This document shows positions 25,438-34,400 of a stretch of DNA of 64,000 nt, piece by piece; position 1 is the first letter of the stretch; each line of letters begins with the position of its first letter. This DNA is from Chryseobacterium sp. G0162. GTDB lineage: Bacteria; Bacteroidota; Bacteroidia; Flavobacteriales; Weeksellaceae. The notes beneath the pieces were generated by a model. That model worked only from the letters and a program-made list of their open reading frames with translations, ran no database searches and had not been told where the DNA came from. Made by a program: the position numbers and the translations under genes. The stretch is taken from the NCBI RefSeq assembly GCF_003815715.1, contig NZ_CP033922.1, forward strand, positions 2,510,001 to 2,574,000, read 5' to 3'.

Positions 25438-26601
25438 ATGAATTCCGGAAAACCTAAAAAGAAAAACAACAGAAGCCTTTTTTATAGAATATCGGCCTGG
25501 CTGCATTTGTGGCTAGGTCTTATTTCCGGGGGTATTATTGTGGTGATCTGTCTCACCGGGATCACCTGGTCTTTTCGTGATGAAATCAAAGACTGGCTGG
25601 ATCCTGAATTAAAAATTGAGTCTGTTCCGGGAAAAGACTTGGCTAATCCAGCTGATCTTTACGCAAAAGCAAAGGCTTTATATCCTGAACAGGAGATCTC
25701 CTTTGTATGGCGCCCTACAGGCAAGGCTGCAATGATAGGTTTCGGAAAAAGAAATCCGGGATTTATTCTGCATCTGAATCCCTACACAGGTGAAGTGATT
25801 CGCAAACCCTCATTTAAACAAGAGTTTGATTTTTTTGAATGGACATTAAAAGGACATCGGTTCTTATGGCTGCCATCAGAAATCGGCAGGCCTGTAATCA
25901 ATTATTCTACCTTAATTTTCTTCATTACTTTAGTCTCAGGACTGGTTTTGTGGTGGCCTAAAAAATGGACAAAAGCCATGAGAAAACAGAGTTTTTCAGT
26001 AAAATGGGATGCGAAAATCAAAAGGCTTAATTATGACCTGCACAATGTCTTTGGCTTCTATACCCTGATTATCCTTTTGGTTATTTCGATGACCGGAATG
26101 TATTATGGACTTCCCTGGTTCAATAAATTCCTATATTTCACAACTTCTCTTGGTAAAACGACTACCGAACGACAGGAAATTAAAAATATTTCTTCTTACC
26201 AACCGGAAAAATTACCTCAGTCATTGCATATAGCCTGGAAAGATGCTTCAGGGAAGGCAGATGCGATGGGGTATTATCTGTCTGTTCCGGAAGATTCTAC
26301 CGGAGTTATTGGGATCTATTTGTACCCTTCACACCGCCAGTTTTATGATCTTCAAAGCTTTAGTTATGATAGGAATACAGGCAGCCGTTTGACCAATACG
26401 TCAGCATATGCCGCTCCTTTTGATAAGGCTGATTTTGCAACCAAAGTACAGAAGCTTAATTATGATTTGCATGTGGGGTCAGCTCTTGGAGGTATATGGG
26501 GAAGGGTATTATACTTCTTTATTACGGTGATAGGAGCCTCACTTCCTATTACCGGGTTTCTGGTATGGTGGTTTAAGAGAAAGAAGAAAGGTAAACCGTA
26601 G
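25438..26601 (+). CDS. PepSY-associated membrane protein
   Basis: A 387-residue inner-membrane protein with four main helices: the first at about 17-40 (LHLWLGLISGGIIVVICLTG), two central ones (about 155-175 and 200-225) and a last one near the C-terminus (VLYFFITVIGASLPITGFLV). Conserved His residues in NYDLHNVFG and NYDLHVGS are as in the PepSY_TM (DUF337-like) family, some of which are ferric-siderophore reductases. Its ATG follows the receptor stop codon with no spacer, so a role in releasing iron from the siderophore imported by that receptor is the natural inference. Its stop is 2 bp from the stop of the convergent XRE gene. Confidence 0.9.
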   Translation: MNSGKPKKKNNRSLFYRISAWLHLWLGLISGGIIVVICLTGITWSFRDEIKDWLDPELKIESVPGKDLANPADLYAKAKALYPEQEISFVWRPTGKAAMIGFGKRNPGFILHLNPYTGEVIRKPSFKQEFDFFEWTLKGHRFLWLPSEIGRPVINYSTLIFFITLVSGLVLWWPKKWTKAMRKQSFSVKWDAKIKRLNYDLHNVFGFYTLIILLVISMTGMYYGLPWFNKFLYFTTSLGKTTTERQEIKNISSYQPEKLPQSLHIAWKDASGKADAMGYYLSVPEDSTGVIGIYLYPSHRQFYDLQSFSYDRNTGSRLTNTSAYAAPFDKADFATKVQKLNYDLHVGSALGGIWGRVLYFFITVIGASLPITGFLVWWFKRKKKGKP

Positions 26602-26603
26602 AT

Positions 26604-27209
26604 TTATCTTTTTCTTTCCAGCCTTTCCAGCCTTTCAAAAATCTCTGTAAAAATATTCTTTTCTGCAAGGGAAACATGCCCTACAATTTTATAAAGATCT
26701 TTATTGATTTGGGGTGATGCGTAATGCAATTGACCTTCAGTGTATTCCAATAACTGGGAAACAGAATCCTTCTTAGCATCAGCTTTATTCAAAAATAAAA
26801 TATCTCCATAATGATAAGGAGAGATCAAGGGCTTTTCTGTAGTAAATTCAAATACCAGATCTACAGATGCTAATATTTTTTGCACAATAGAGCTTTTTTC
26901 AGTATTATGCTTTCCTGAATTTGCTGCTTCTTTTCTTTCACTGATGGCAAGTTCGGGAAAAAGCATCAATTGATCAATGTCTGAAACACTCGCTAATTGG
27001 TTTACCTGTAGGGTTTCAGTAAGTAATTTATCAAGATCAAGATTAAAATGACTCGCAACTTTTAGTATGGTTTCAATCTTCGGTTCAGCACGTCCTTCTT
27101 CATAAGAACTGATTACTCCTCTGTTTAAGTCAAATAAATCAGCAAAAGCCTTTTGACTCAGTCCTTTAACCTGTCTTATTTTCTTAATATTAGTTCCAAA
27201 GAAGCTCAT
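26604..27209 (-). CDS. XRE-family transcriptional regulator
   Basis: A 201-residue protein with an N-terminal helix-turn-helix of the Cro/CI type (GTNIKKIRQVKGLSQKAFAD to SSYEEGRAEPKIETILKVA, residues 5-55), a linker, and a C-terminal domain of unclear fold (PYHYGDILFLNK, as in signal-peptidase-like S24 sensor domains, but without a recognisable Ser/Lys dyad). It is divergent from the CesT/PspA/flotillin operon and a minus-strand TATCTTTG box (27229-27236) is its promoter. The spacing makes it the likely local regulator of that operon. Confidence 0.85.
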   Translation of the reverse strand: MSFFGTNIKKIRQVKGLSQKAFADLFDLNRGVISSYEEGRAEPKIETILKVASHFNLDLDKLLTETLQVNQLASVSDIDQLMLFPELAISERKEAANSGKHNTEKSSIVQKILASVDLVFEFTTEKPLISPYHYGDILFLNKADAKKDSVSQLLEYTEGQLHYASPQINKDLYKIVGHVSLAEKNIFTEIFERLERLERKR

Positions 27210-27228
27210 TTTTGTCTAATCTTTTTTG

Positions 27229-27298
27229 CAAAGATAGAGATTATTAAACAAATGAATGCTAAAAATATTTGCAAATTGAAAATTTTATGGTATATTTG
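27229..27298. promoter_or_regulatory. Divergent promoter region of the XRE gene and the PspA operon
   Basis: The minus-strand box TATCTTTG is at 27229-27236 and the plus-strand box TATATTTG at 27291-27298. Two TTTGCAAA palindromes lie at 27225-27232 and 27268-27275 (the latter inside ATTTGCAAAT), 43 bp apart; these could be operators for the XRE protein. Confidence 0.6.
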
Positions 27299-27334
27299 TG
27301 TAGAACGAAAAATCAAAACACTAAACCAGCCTGC

Positions 27335-27730
27335 ATGAAAAATCAAATATTTAGAACGGTCAAAGAGTGGTTGTTAGATTATGAGTTTACCATCACCCTG
27401 GAAGATGAGGCTCAGAGAATCTTAATCATTGAAAAAGAATCCAACGGGATCAAAAATATGATTCTTATTATATCAGATTCTATCCTTATTATGGAACAGT
27501 TTCTTTTCGAAATAAAAAATCCTACAGAACAAACCTTTAGAAGACTGCTTCAGAAAAACAGGGATATCGTGCATGGAGCTTTTGTTTTAGACAGTACCGG
27601 AAAACGGGTAATTTTCAGGGATACCCTTCCTACAGATCATATGGCTCAGAACGAAGTGATGGCTTCCATCAATTCACTGGGAATTCTGGTAGGCGAGTTT
27701 ACCAACGAGATGCTTGAAATGAGTAAGTAA
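27335..27730 (+). CDS. CesT/Tir-chaperone-like (YbjN-type) protein
   Basis: A 131-residue protein starting at ATG 27335, because the -7 box of the operon (27291-27298) lies inside any longer frame. The sequence shows alternating beta strands and helices (LIIEKESNGIKNMILIISDS) and a C-terminal helix (MASINSLGILVGEFTNEML) that fit the CesT/Tir chaperone or YbjN fold. Proteins of this class are known as PspA neighbours in other phyla. It is the first gene of the operon, 19 bp before pspA. It probably binds a partner rather than catalyses anything; I infer this from fold and place only. Confidence 0.75.
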   Translation: MKNQIFRTVKEWLLDYEFTITLEDEAQRILIIEKESNGIKNMILIISDSILIMEQFLFEIKNPTEQTFRRLLQKNRDIVHGAFVLDSTGKRVIFRDTLPTDHMAQNEVMASINSLGILVGEFTNEMLEMSK

Positions 27731-27749
27731 TTCACAAAAGATATTTAAA

Positions 27750-28451
27750 ATGAACATTTTCAAAAGATTATTAACAATAGGAAAAGCAGAGGTCCATTCT
27801 GTGATCGATAGCTTTGAAGATCCTATCAACTTAACGGAACAGGGAATCCGTGAAATGAAGGAAGAATTGGGGAGAAGTATCGAATCCCTTGCACAGCTAA
27901 AAGCGCTTTCCATTCGTAAGAAAAATGAAGCGGAAGCCGAAGAACAAATCTCCAAAGATTATTACAACAAAGCCATAGTGATTGTTCAGAAAGCTGAAAA
28001 AGGAGATGTAGAATCTTCAGAAGCAGATCGCCTTGCCAAAAAAGCCTTAAAAAGACAGGTTTCGTCTAAGGAAAATGCAGATCAGCTGCATAAAGAACAT
28101 GAAAAGCTTCACACTGAATGTGAAAAGATGCAGGCTGCCATCAATCATCTGAAATCCAGTATTGCCAAATGGGAAAATGAATTAAAAACCCTTAAAGCAA
28201 GAGTTCAGGTAAGCGAAGCCACGAAAGATATTAATCAGAAAATGACCCAGATGGATACAGGAAGTACTGTAAGCATGCTGGAAAAGCTGAAAGAAAGAGT
28301 GGTACAGCAGGAAACGCTGGCAGAAGCCTATTCTGATATTTCAAAATCGGGAAAGACGATTGATGAAGAGATTGAGGCTATGGTAAACAATAAAGATACC
28401 GAAGCTGAGGAAGCTTTGAACAGATTAAAGGAAACACTTAAAAAAGGCTAA
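27750..28451 (+). CDS. pspA: PspA/IM30 (ESCRT-III-like) family protein
   Basis: A 233-residue protein, almost entirely coiled coil. It begins with the amphipathic helix MNIFKRLLTIGKAEVHSVID that PspA uses to bind stressed membrane, followed by the typical long helical hairpin (about 25-160) and shorter helices to the C-terminus. PspA/IM30/Vipp1 proteins form ESCRT-III-like rods or rings that remodel and seal bilayers under envelope stress. It is the second gene of the operon and is followed 3 bp later by the OB-fold membrane protein. Family call is firm; the symbol is by family. Confidence 0.92.
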   Translation: MNIFKRLLTIGKAEVHSVIDSFEDPINLTEQGIREMKEELGRSIESLAQLKALSIRKKNEAEAEEQISKDYYNKAIVIVQKAEKGDVESSEADRLAKKALKRQVSSKENADQLHKEHEKLHTECEKMQAAINHLKSSIAKWENELKTLKARVQVSEATKDINQKMTQMDTGSTVSMLEKLKERVVQQETLAEAYSDISKSGKTIDEEIEAMVNNKDTEAEEALNRLKETLKKG

Positions 28452-28454
28452 TAT

Positions 28455-29117
28455 ATGACCTTTCAGGAATTTTTAAACATTGCATTTTCGCCGGTAAACA
28501 CTGTTTTGAGTGTATTGCTAGGGCTTTCGGTTGTGTATTGGTTATTTACCATAATCACGGGCCTGGACATCGATGTGGGGTTGCATTCTGACCTTGATGT
28601 TGATGCGGGTGCAGATACCCATGTCCCGGATGGACATTTTCATGCTCATAATCACGATCCTTCTACGTGGATGCATTTCCTGAAGTTTCTTAATCTGGAT
28701 ATTGTTCCTATTACCTATTTCATGACACTGTCATTATTGATGACATGGCTCGGATCTTTTTATCTGAATTATTTTATTCCATTGCCAACATGGCTGGGAA
28801 TACTGATCTTATTTCCATTGTTGATTGGTGGAATGTTACTTACCAAAATCATTTTGAAGCCTTTAAATCCATTTTTTAAAGAAATTAACCATAAGGGAGA
28901 AGCTTCCTATGCCTTTTTAGGGAGAGAAGGAAGGCTGAAGTCGAGTATTCAGGATGATAAAATAGGAATGATGGAAGTCTTTATTGGAAGTGATCCAATG
29001 ACCCTGATGGTAAGAAGCCAGGACGGAACAAAACTGGAACATGGAACCCGTGTCATGATTGTGGATGAAGATCTTGATAAACGGATTTACTACGTACAGA
29101 AATCCATGAGATATTAA
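28455..29117 (+). CDS. YqiJ-like membrane protein with C-terminal OB fold (NfeD-related)
   Basis: A 220-residue protein. It has one membrane helix near the N-terminus (about 16-38), a histidine/aspartate-rich loop (DVDAGADTHVPDGHFHAHNHD, about 49-69), two further helices (about 80-125), and a C-terminal beta barrel (GEASYAFLGREGRLKSSIQ to VMIVDEDLDK) like the NfeD/YqiJ OB domain. NfeD-type proteins pair with SPFH flotillins, and the flotillin gene is next. The His/Asp loop could bind a metal. It is 3 bp downstream of pspA, so translationally linked. Confidence 0.88.
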   Translation: MTFQEFLNIAFSPVNTVLSVLLGLSVVYWLFTIITGLDIDVGLHSDLDVDAGADTHVPDGHFHAHNHDPSTWMHFLKFLNLDIVPITYFMTLSLLMTWLGSFYLNYFIPLPTWLGILILFPLLIGGMLLTKIILKPLNPFFKEINHKGEASYAFLGREGRLKSSIQDDKIGMMEVFIGSDPMTLMVRSQDGTKLEHGTRVMIVDEDLDKRIYYVQKSMRY

Positions 29118-29131
29118 AAAAACACAATACC

Positions 29132-29194
29132 ATGCTCAGCTTATTTTTAATCATATTGAATTCTATGTTGGAGATCTTTCTCAACACTTTTTAA
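29132..29194 (+). CDS. Candidate 20-aa hydrophobic peptide
   Basis: In the 117-bp gap between the YqiJ-like gene and the flotillin gene, an ATG 14 bp after the previous stop opens a frame of 20 codons: MLSLFLIILNSMLEIFLNTF, then TAA. The peptide is almost wholly hydrophobic with one Glu, like known small membrane regulators. Support is limited to position, composition and the clean stop; conservation would decide. Low confidence that it is translated. Confidence 0.35.
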   Translation: MLSLFLIILNSMLEIFLNTF

Positions 29195-29234
29195 AAAAAC
29201 ACATTTATATATAAACTATTAAACTTATAAAACT

Positions 29235-31256
29235 ATGAACTTACCATTAATTGCTGGAATTATCATGGTTGCGGTAGCATCAATCGGATTGATTTTCTGG
29301 ATTTTATCCATGTATAAAAAAACTGTTCAGGGAATTGTTATTTTAAGAACAGGTTATGGTGGCACAAAGGTTTTCTTTAACGCAGGAATCGTAATTCCTG
29401 TCATCCACCGTATGGAATCTATGGATATTTCTGTGAAAAAACTGGAGATATCAAGAGAAGGAAGAGCCGGATTGATCTGTAAAGATAATATGAGAGCTGA
29501 TATTCAGGTAGCATTCTTTATTCGTGTGAACAAATCAGTAGATGATATTGTTAATGTAGGGCAAACAATTGGCTGCCAGAGAGCATCTGATGCGCAGACG
29601 TTAAGAGAGCTTTTTGAAGCCAAATTCTCGGAAGCCTTAAAAACAGTAGGAAAGAAATTTGATTTCACCGAATTATACGAAGCAAGAAGTGAATTCCGTC
29701 AGGAAATCCTTGACATTATCGGAACAGACCTGAATGGATATGTCTTGGACGATTGTGCCATCGATTATCTTGAACAAACTTCTATTGATAAGCTAGATAA
29801 AGATAATATCCTGGACTCAGAAGGAATAAAAAAAATCACTGAATTAACTGCAACACAGAATATTAAAGCTAATCAGGTTCGCCGTGATGAAGAAAAAACC
29901 ATTACAAAGCAGAATGTAGAAGCTCGTGAGGCAATTCTGGAACTGGAAAAACAGTTGGCAGAAAAACAGGAATCCCAGAAAAGGGAAGTGGCCAATATTA
30001 AAGCCCGTGAAAATGCCGAAATCTTAAAAGTAGAAGAAGAAGAACGTCTGAGATATGAAACCGTTCGCATTGCAACGGAAGAGAAATTACAGATTGCAGA
30101 AGAAAATAAACTTCGTCAGGTGGTGATTGCTGCTAAAAATAAAGAACGTGCAGATCTGGTAGAAACAGAAAGAGTATTAAAAGACAAAGCTTTAGAAGCA
30201 ACAGAAAGAGAAAGAATTGTTTCTCTTGCACAGATTGAAAAAGAGAAGGCAATAGAACTGGAAAAGAAAAGTATTCAGGATGCCATCCGTGAGCGTCTGA
30301 CCATGGAAAAAACAGTGGTGGAAGAACAGCAGGGAATCAAAGATCTGGAAGCATTCAAAACTGCAGAAAGAAACAAACAGGTTGAAATTACGGTAGCTAC
30401 TCAGGAAGCGGAGAAAAAACTGATTGAAGAAACAAGAGCTGCAGAATCAAGAAGATTATCGGCCGAAAAGGATGCACAGAAATACGTGATTGAAGCTCAG
30501 GCAAAAAGAGATGCAGCTGAAAAAGAAGCAGAAGCTCGCAAGATTATTGCAGATGCAAAAGCGAAAGAAGAAGCTACAGTAGGTTTATCTGAAGCTCAGG
30601 TAATGCATGCTAAAGCAGACGCAGCAGAAAGACAAGGTGTGGCTGAAGCTGTTGTCATTGAGAAAAAAGCAGATGCAGCCAAAAAAGAAGGTATTGCACA
30701 GGCAGAAGTGATTAAAGAAAAAGCATTGGCAGAAGCTGCAGGAATCAATGAAAAAGCAGAAGCCATGAAGAAGCTGAATGATGCAGGAAAAGATCACGAA
30801 GAATTCCGTCTGAAACTGAATAAAGAAAAAGAAGTGGAACTGGCTGAAATTGCTATTCAGAAAGAGATTGCAGAAGCTCAGGCCCTGGTATTGGCAGAAG
30901 CTTTTAAAACGGCTAAGATTGATATCGTAGGAGGTGACAACACTTTCTTTGATAATGTAATTCGTCAGGTTTCAGCAGGAAAAGGACTGGATAAATTTGT
31001 CAGCCATAGCGAAAATGCACAGATGGTGAGAGAAAATTTGCTGGGAGATGGGGAAAATATCATTGGCAAGGTAATGGGAATGGTAGATAAATACAAAATT
31101 TCATCAGACGATATCAAGAACATGAGTATTGCATCCCTGATCTTTAAGTTAAACAGCGTAGCGAATCACCAGGAAAAAGGAATTCTGGAAAGAGCTCTTG
31201 ATATGGCCAGACATATGGGGGTAGAACATAAACCGGTAAACAATAACCATGTTTAA
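29235..31256 (+). CDS. Flotillin (SPFH/Band-7) family protein, YqiK-like
   Basis: A 673-residue protein. Residues 4-26 are a membrane anchor; the SPFH/Band-7 domain follows (about 28-190, with TGYGGTKVFFNAGIVIPVIH and ALKTVGKKFDFTELYEARSE), then a very long charged coiled coil rich in Ala-Glu-Lys heptads (about 195-550) and a C-terminal oligomerisation region. Flotillins make membrane scaffolds that affect fluidity and partner clustering. Sitting after an OB-fold YqiJ/NfeD-type gene, it matches the YqiJ-YqiK pair of other bacteria. At 673 residues it is longer than many flotillins because of the coiled coil. Confidence 0.93.
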   Translation: MNLPLIAGIIMVAVASIGLIFWILSMYKKTVQGIVILRTGYGGTKVFFNAGIVIPVIHRMESMDISVKKLEISREGRAGLICKDNMRADIQVAFFIRVNKSVDDIVNVGQTIGCQRASDAQTLRELFEAKFSEALKTVGKKFDFTELYEARSEFRQEILDIIGTDLNGYVLDDCAIDYLEQTSIDKLDKDNILDSEGIKKITELTATQNIKANQVRRDEEKTITKQNVEAREAILELEKQLAEKQESQKREVANIKARENAEILKVEEEERLRYETVRIATEEKLQIAEENKLRQVVIAAKNKERADLVETERVLKDKALEATERERIVSLAQIEKEKAIELEKKSIQDAIRERLTMEKTVVEEQQGIKDLEAFKTAERNKQVEITVATQEAEKKLIEETRAAESRRLSAEKDAQKYVIEAQAKRDAAEKEAEARKIIADAKAKEEATVGLSEAQVMHAKADAAERQGVAEAVVIEKKADAAKKEGIAQAEVIKEKALAEAAGINEKAEAMKKLNDAGKDHEEFRLKLNKEKEVELAEIAIQKEIAEAQALVLAEAFKTAKIDIVGGDNTFFDNVIRQVSAGKGLDKFVSHSENAQMVRENLLGDGENIIGKVMGMVDKYKISSDDIKNMSIASLIFKLNSVANHQEKGILERALDMARHMGVEHKPVNNNHV

Positions 31257-31316
31257 TATATAGAATAGTTAATTTATTGATAATCAGATTAAAAATAGAT
31301 TAGCTGTTTGCATGAC

Positions 31317-31349
31317 AAACCTTATAGGTTCTCAAAACCTATAAGGTTT
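31317..31349. repeat. Perfect 14-bp palindrome inside the operon
   Basis: AAACCTTATAGGTT, 5-nt loop, AACCTATAAGGTTT. There is no T-tract, so it is not a standard terminator. It lies in the 175-bp gap between the flotillin and ATPase genes and could tune expression of the large ATPase or be a dispersed palindromic repeat. Confidence 0.75.
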
Positions 31350-31431
31350 CCATGAAGATAAAAGCAAAAAATGATAAGTTCTACACCAAGATATGCTGCT
31401 CAACAGCAGTCATACAATTTAACCCAACACT

Positions 31432-34400
31432 ATGTCAGAACAACTTAATTCCGGAACCTACGAAATTATTCAGAGCCGTTTGAATGAGCAGAAGAATGAC
31501 CTTATAAAAAGGCTTCATCAGCTTAATGAAGACCGTAAAAATATCTTCGGTGGAATAGATTTTTCGCTAATTGCCAATGAACGGATTTCCACTGAACATA
31601 ACTGTATAGCCAAGGATATCTATTCATTAGGCAATTATCTAATATTTGGTTCCAATGCCCATTTAGGATTACAGACTGAAGTCAATATTTCGGACGTTTT
31701 TTCAATCTATACCATTAATAATAACAGGTTTGAACCTCAGGATCAGGTCCTTATCAATGATGAGGTCTTTATTGATGAGTTTAAAAACCTTTACAAATAC
31801 TACAGAAATACATTCTTTGCAAGATTTAGTTTTACAGAGAATTATCTCTATATGGTTTTCCAGCTTTCGGAAAGTACCACAGACATCAAAGCATTCAAAT
31901 GGCTGATCAAAGACAATCAGCTTATTTATGTAGATTCAAGGAGTGCTTCAGAAACATCATATCCGCCTCAGCATGGTTTTGCATGGACAAAAGCTACAAG
32001 AGATATGCAACGGTCTGGAAGACATCCACATATTTCCCTGGCCGATAAGGTTTTCGTAGAAAGTATCGGTGGAGATATTACCATTAAAGTTGAAGATAAT
32101 ACAGATACGGGGAAAGGAATTTACTCCGAGGATGTGATTCATAAAGATCAGAACCTGGATGATGCAGAGATTCATTTTTGTGACCTGGACAATCTTGTTT
32201 TGTTCAAAATAAAACCCTATCAGGAAACAGAACGCTATTTTATTTATAATCATAAAGAAAAGACGGTTTCAAGAGCTGATGCGCTTAAATATTCCGGATT
32301 GTTGCTCCCTGAAAACCAAGGAGTGTTGTTCTCAAACGGGTATGCTCTCCAGACGGGTGGGTTAAAGGTGATTTCACAGGAGCAGAACAGACTTTATTAT
32401 CTTAAAACCGTTACAGAACCAAACGGAGAAAACTTTTTATATGTTTTCTATGATGATAAAACGAATAACTATCAGCTGATCTCCTATAATATTATCACCC
32501 AAACAATAGAAACGCCTATCCGCTGCAGTGGTTTCTCACTTCTGAATGATGGAAAACTAATCTATCTTAGAGAGAGTATTGAAACTACCAAACATCATCT
32601 TGCTCAGATTTGGCAAACTCCTTTCTCCAAAGAATTGCAGCCGAATGCTGAAAAAGCAGATAGTCTGATCTATAAGATCGGAAACAAGGATATTGTAAGG
32701 GTAATGGCAGAAAGTCAGGAACTTATCACACTTTTGAATAAGAAAGATTCCTACAGCGGATTATACGATGATATTGTAAAGCTTTCCACCTTTATTCTGG
32801 ATACGTATTACTTTTTGGGTGAGAATGAAGTTCAGAAACTGGATCAGCCGCTTAAAGAAATTCGCAAAATTGCCCATTCAGCGATCAACGAATACGAAAA
32901 AGTCGTTGAACAAAGAAAAAATACGGAAGAAGCATTAGAAAAAATAAAGCATAGCTGTGATAAGATCCTTGATGATACCAAAAGGCTTCATTATTCTCAG
33001 CTCACAGAATATATTGATGCTCTTTCACAAATAAGAGCGCTAAGAGGGGAGGTTACAGGAGCAAGAGAATTGAAATATGCAGATATAAACTTATTAGATT
33101 CCCTTGAAAATGCACTTGCAGACCGCTATACTGAACTTTCCAATGCCTGTGTGGATTTTCTGTTGCAGGAAGGTGCTTTATTGCCTTATGAGGAGAAAGC
33201 ACAAAAGATTTCAGAGGATATTGTTTCATTACAAAAAGCTATTGATGCCAAAACTATCGATGAAAATATAAACACCTTATCCGGACAATTGGAGCTGTTG
33301 GTAGATATCGTCAATAATCTTAAGATTGAAGATACTTCCCAGTCTACCCAGATCATTGAAAACATATCTTTGATCTTTGCCCGATTGAATCAGGAAAGAC
33401 TTGAGCTCAGCAAAAGGAAAAGAGAAATCTCAGGTAAAGAACTTGCTTCCGATTTTCAAGCACAGATTACCTTATTCGATCAGTCTGTGATTAATTTTCT
33501 GGAACTTTCCAAGACTCCGGAGAAATGTGATGAATATTTAACCAAGCTTTCCATTCAACTGGAAGAGATGGAAACGAAATTCATTGATTTTGATGAGTTT
33601 ATTCAGCAGATAGGAACCAAAAGAGAAGAAGTTTACGGACATTTCCAGAATAAAAGGGTACAGCTTACAGAATCAAGAAACAAGAGAACCCAAAGTCTCT
33701 TTGATGCAGCCCAAAGAATCCTGAAATCCGTTCAGACCAAGGCAGAATCCTTTGACTCTGAAAATGAAATCAACGGTTATTTTGCTTCAGATCTGATGGT
33801 AGAGAAAGTAAGAGACCTTTCAAGACAATTAGCGGAATTAGAAGATTCAGCAAAATCTGAAGAGATACAAACTCTTTTAAAAACATGCCAGCAGGAATCC
33901 GTAAGAAAGCTTAAGGATAAAAAAGAAATCTATGTAGACGGGGAAAGTATTATAGCATTAGGGGATTATAAGTTTGCAGTCAATCAACAGAAACTGGATC
34001 TTACCCTTGTCCTGAGAAATGCCCAATATTACTATCATCTTACCGGAACAAGCTTTTATGAACCCTTGAACTTCACTACAGCTGATGAATTCAAAGAAGT
34101 CTGGAACCAGGAATTTGTTTCAGAAAATACCAAGGTAAAACGGTTTGAATATCTTGCCTGGAATGTGTTTTCCAATCATAAAGAAATTGCCGCAGAGCCC
34201 CAGAACGAACAGGAAGTTCAGCAATTTACAGCAGAGCATTTTGGCGAAGGTTTGGTAAAGGGAATCCATGATAAAGATGCGCAGATTATCGTCACTAGGC
34301 TTCAACAGATGCATAATGAGCTGGGATTGATGCGGTTTACGGCTCAGGAAAGAGCTCTTTCACAGCTTTTTTGGTTTTTCCTGAATCCTGAAAGAAAAGA

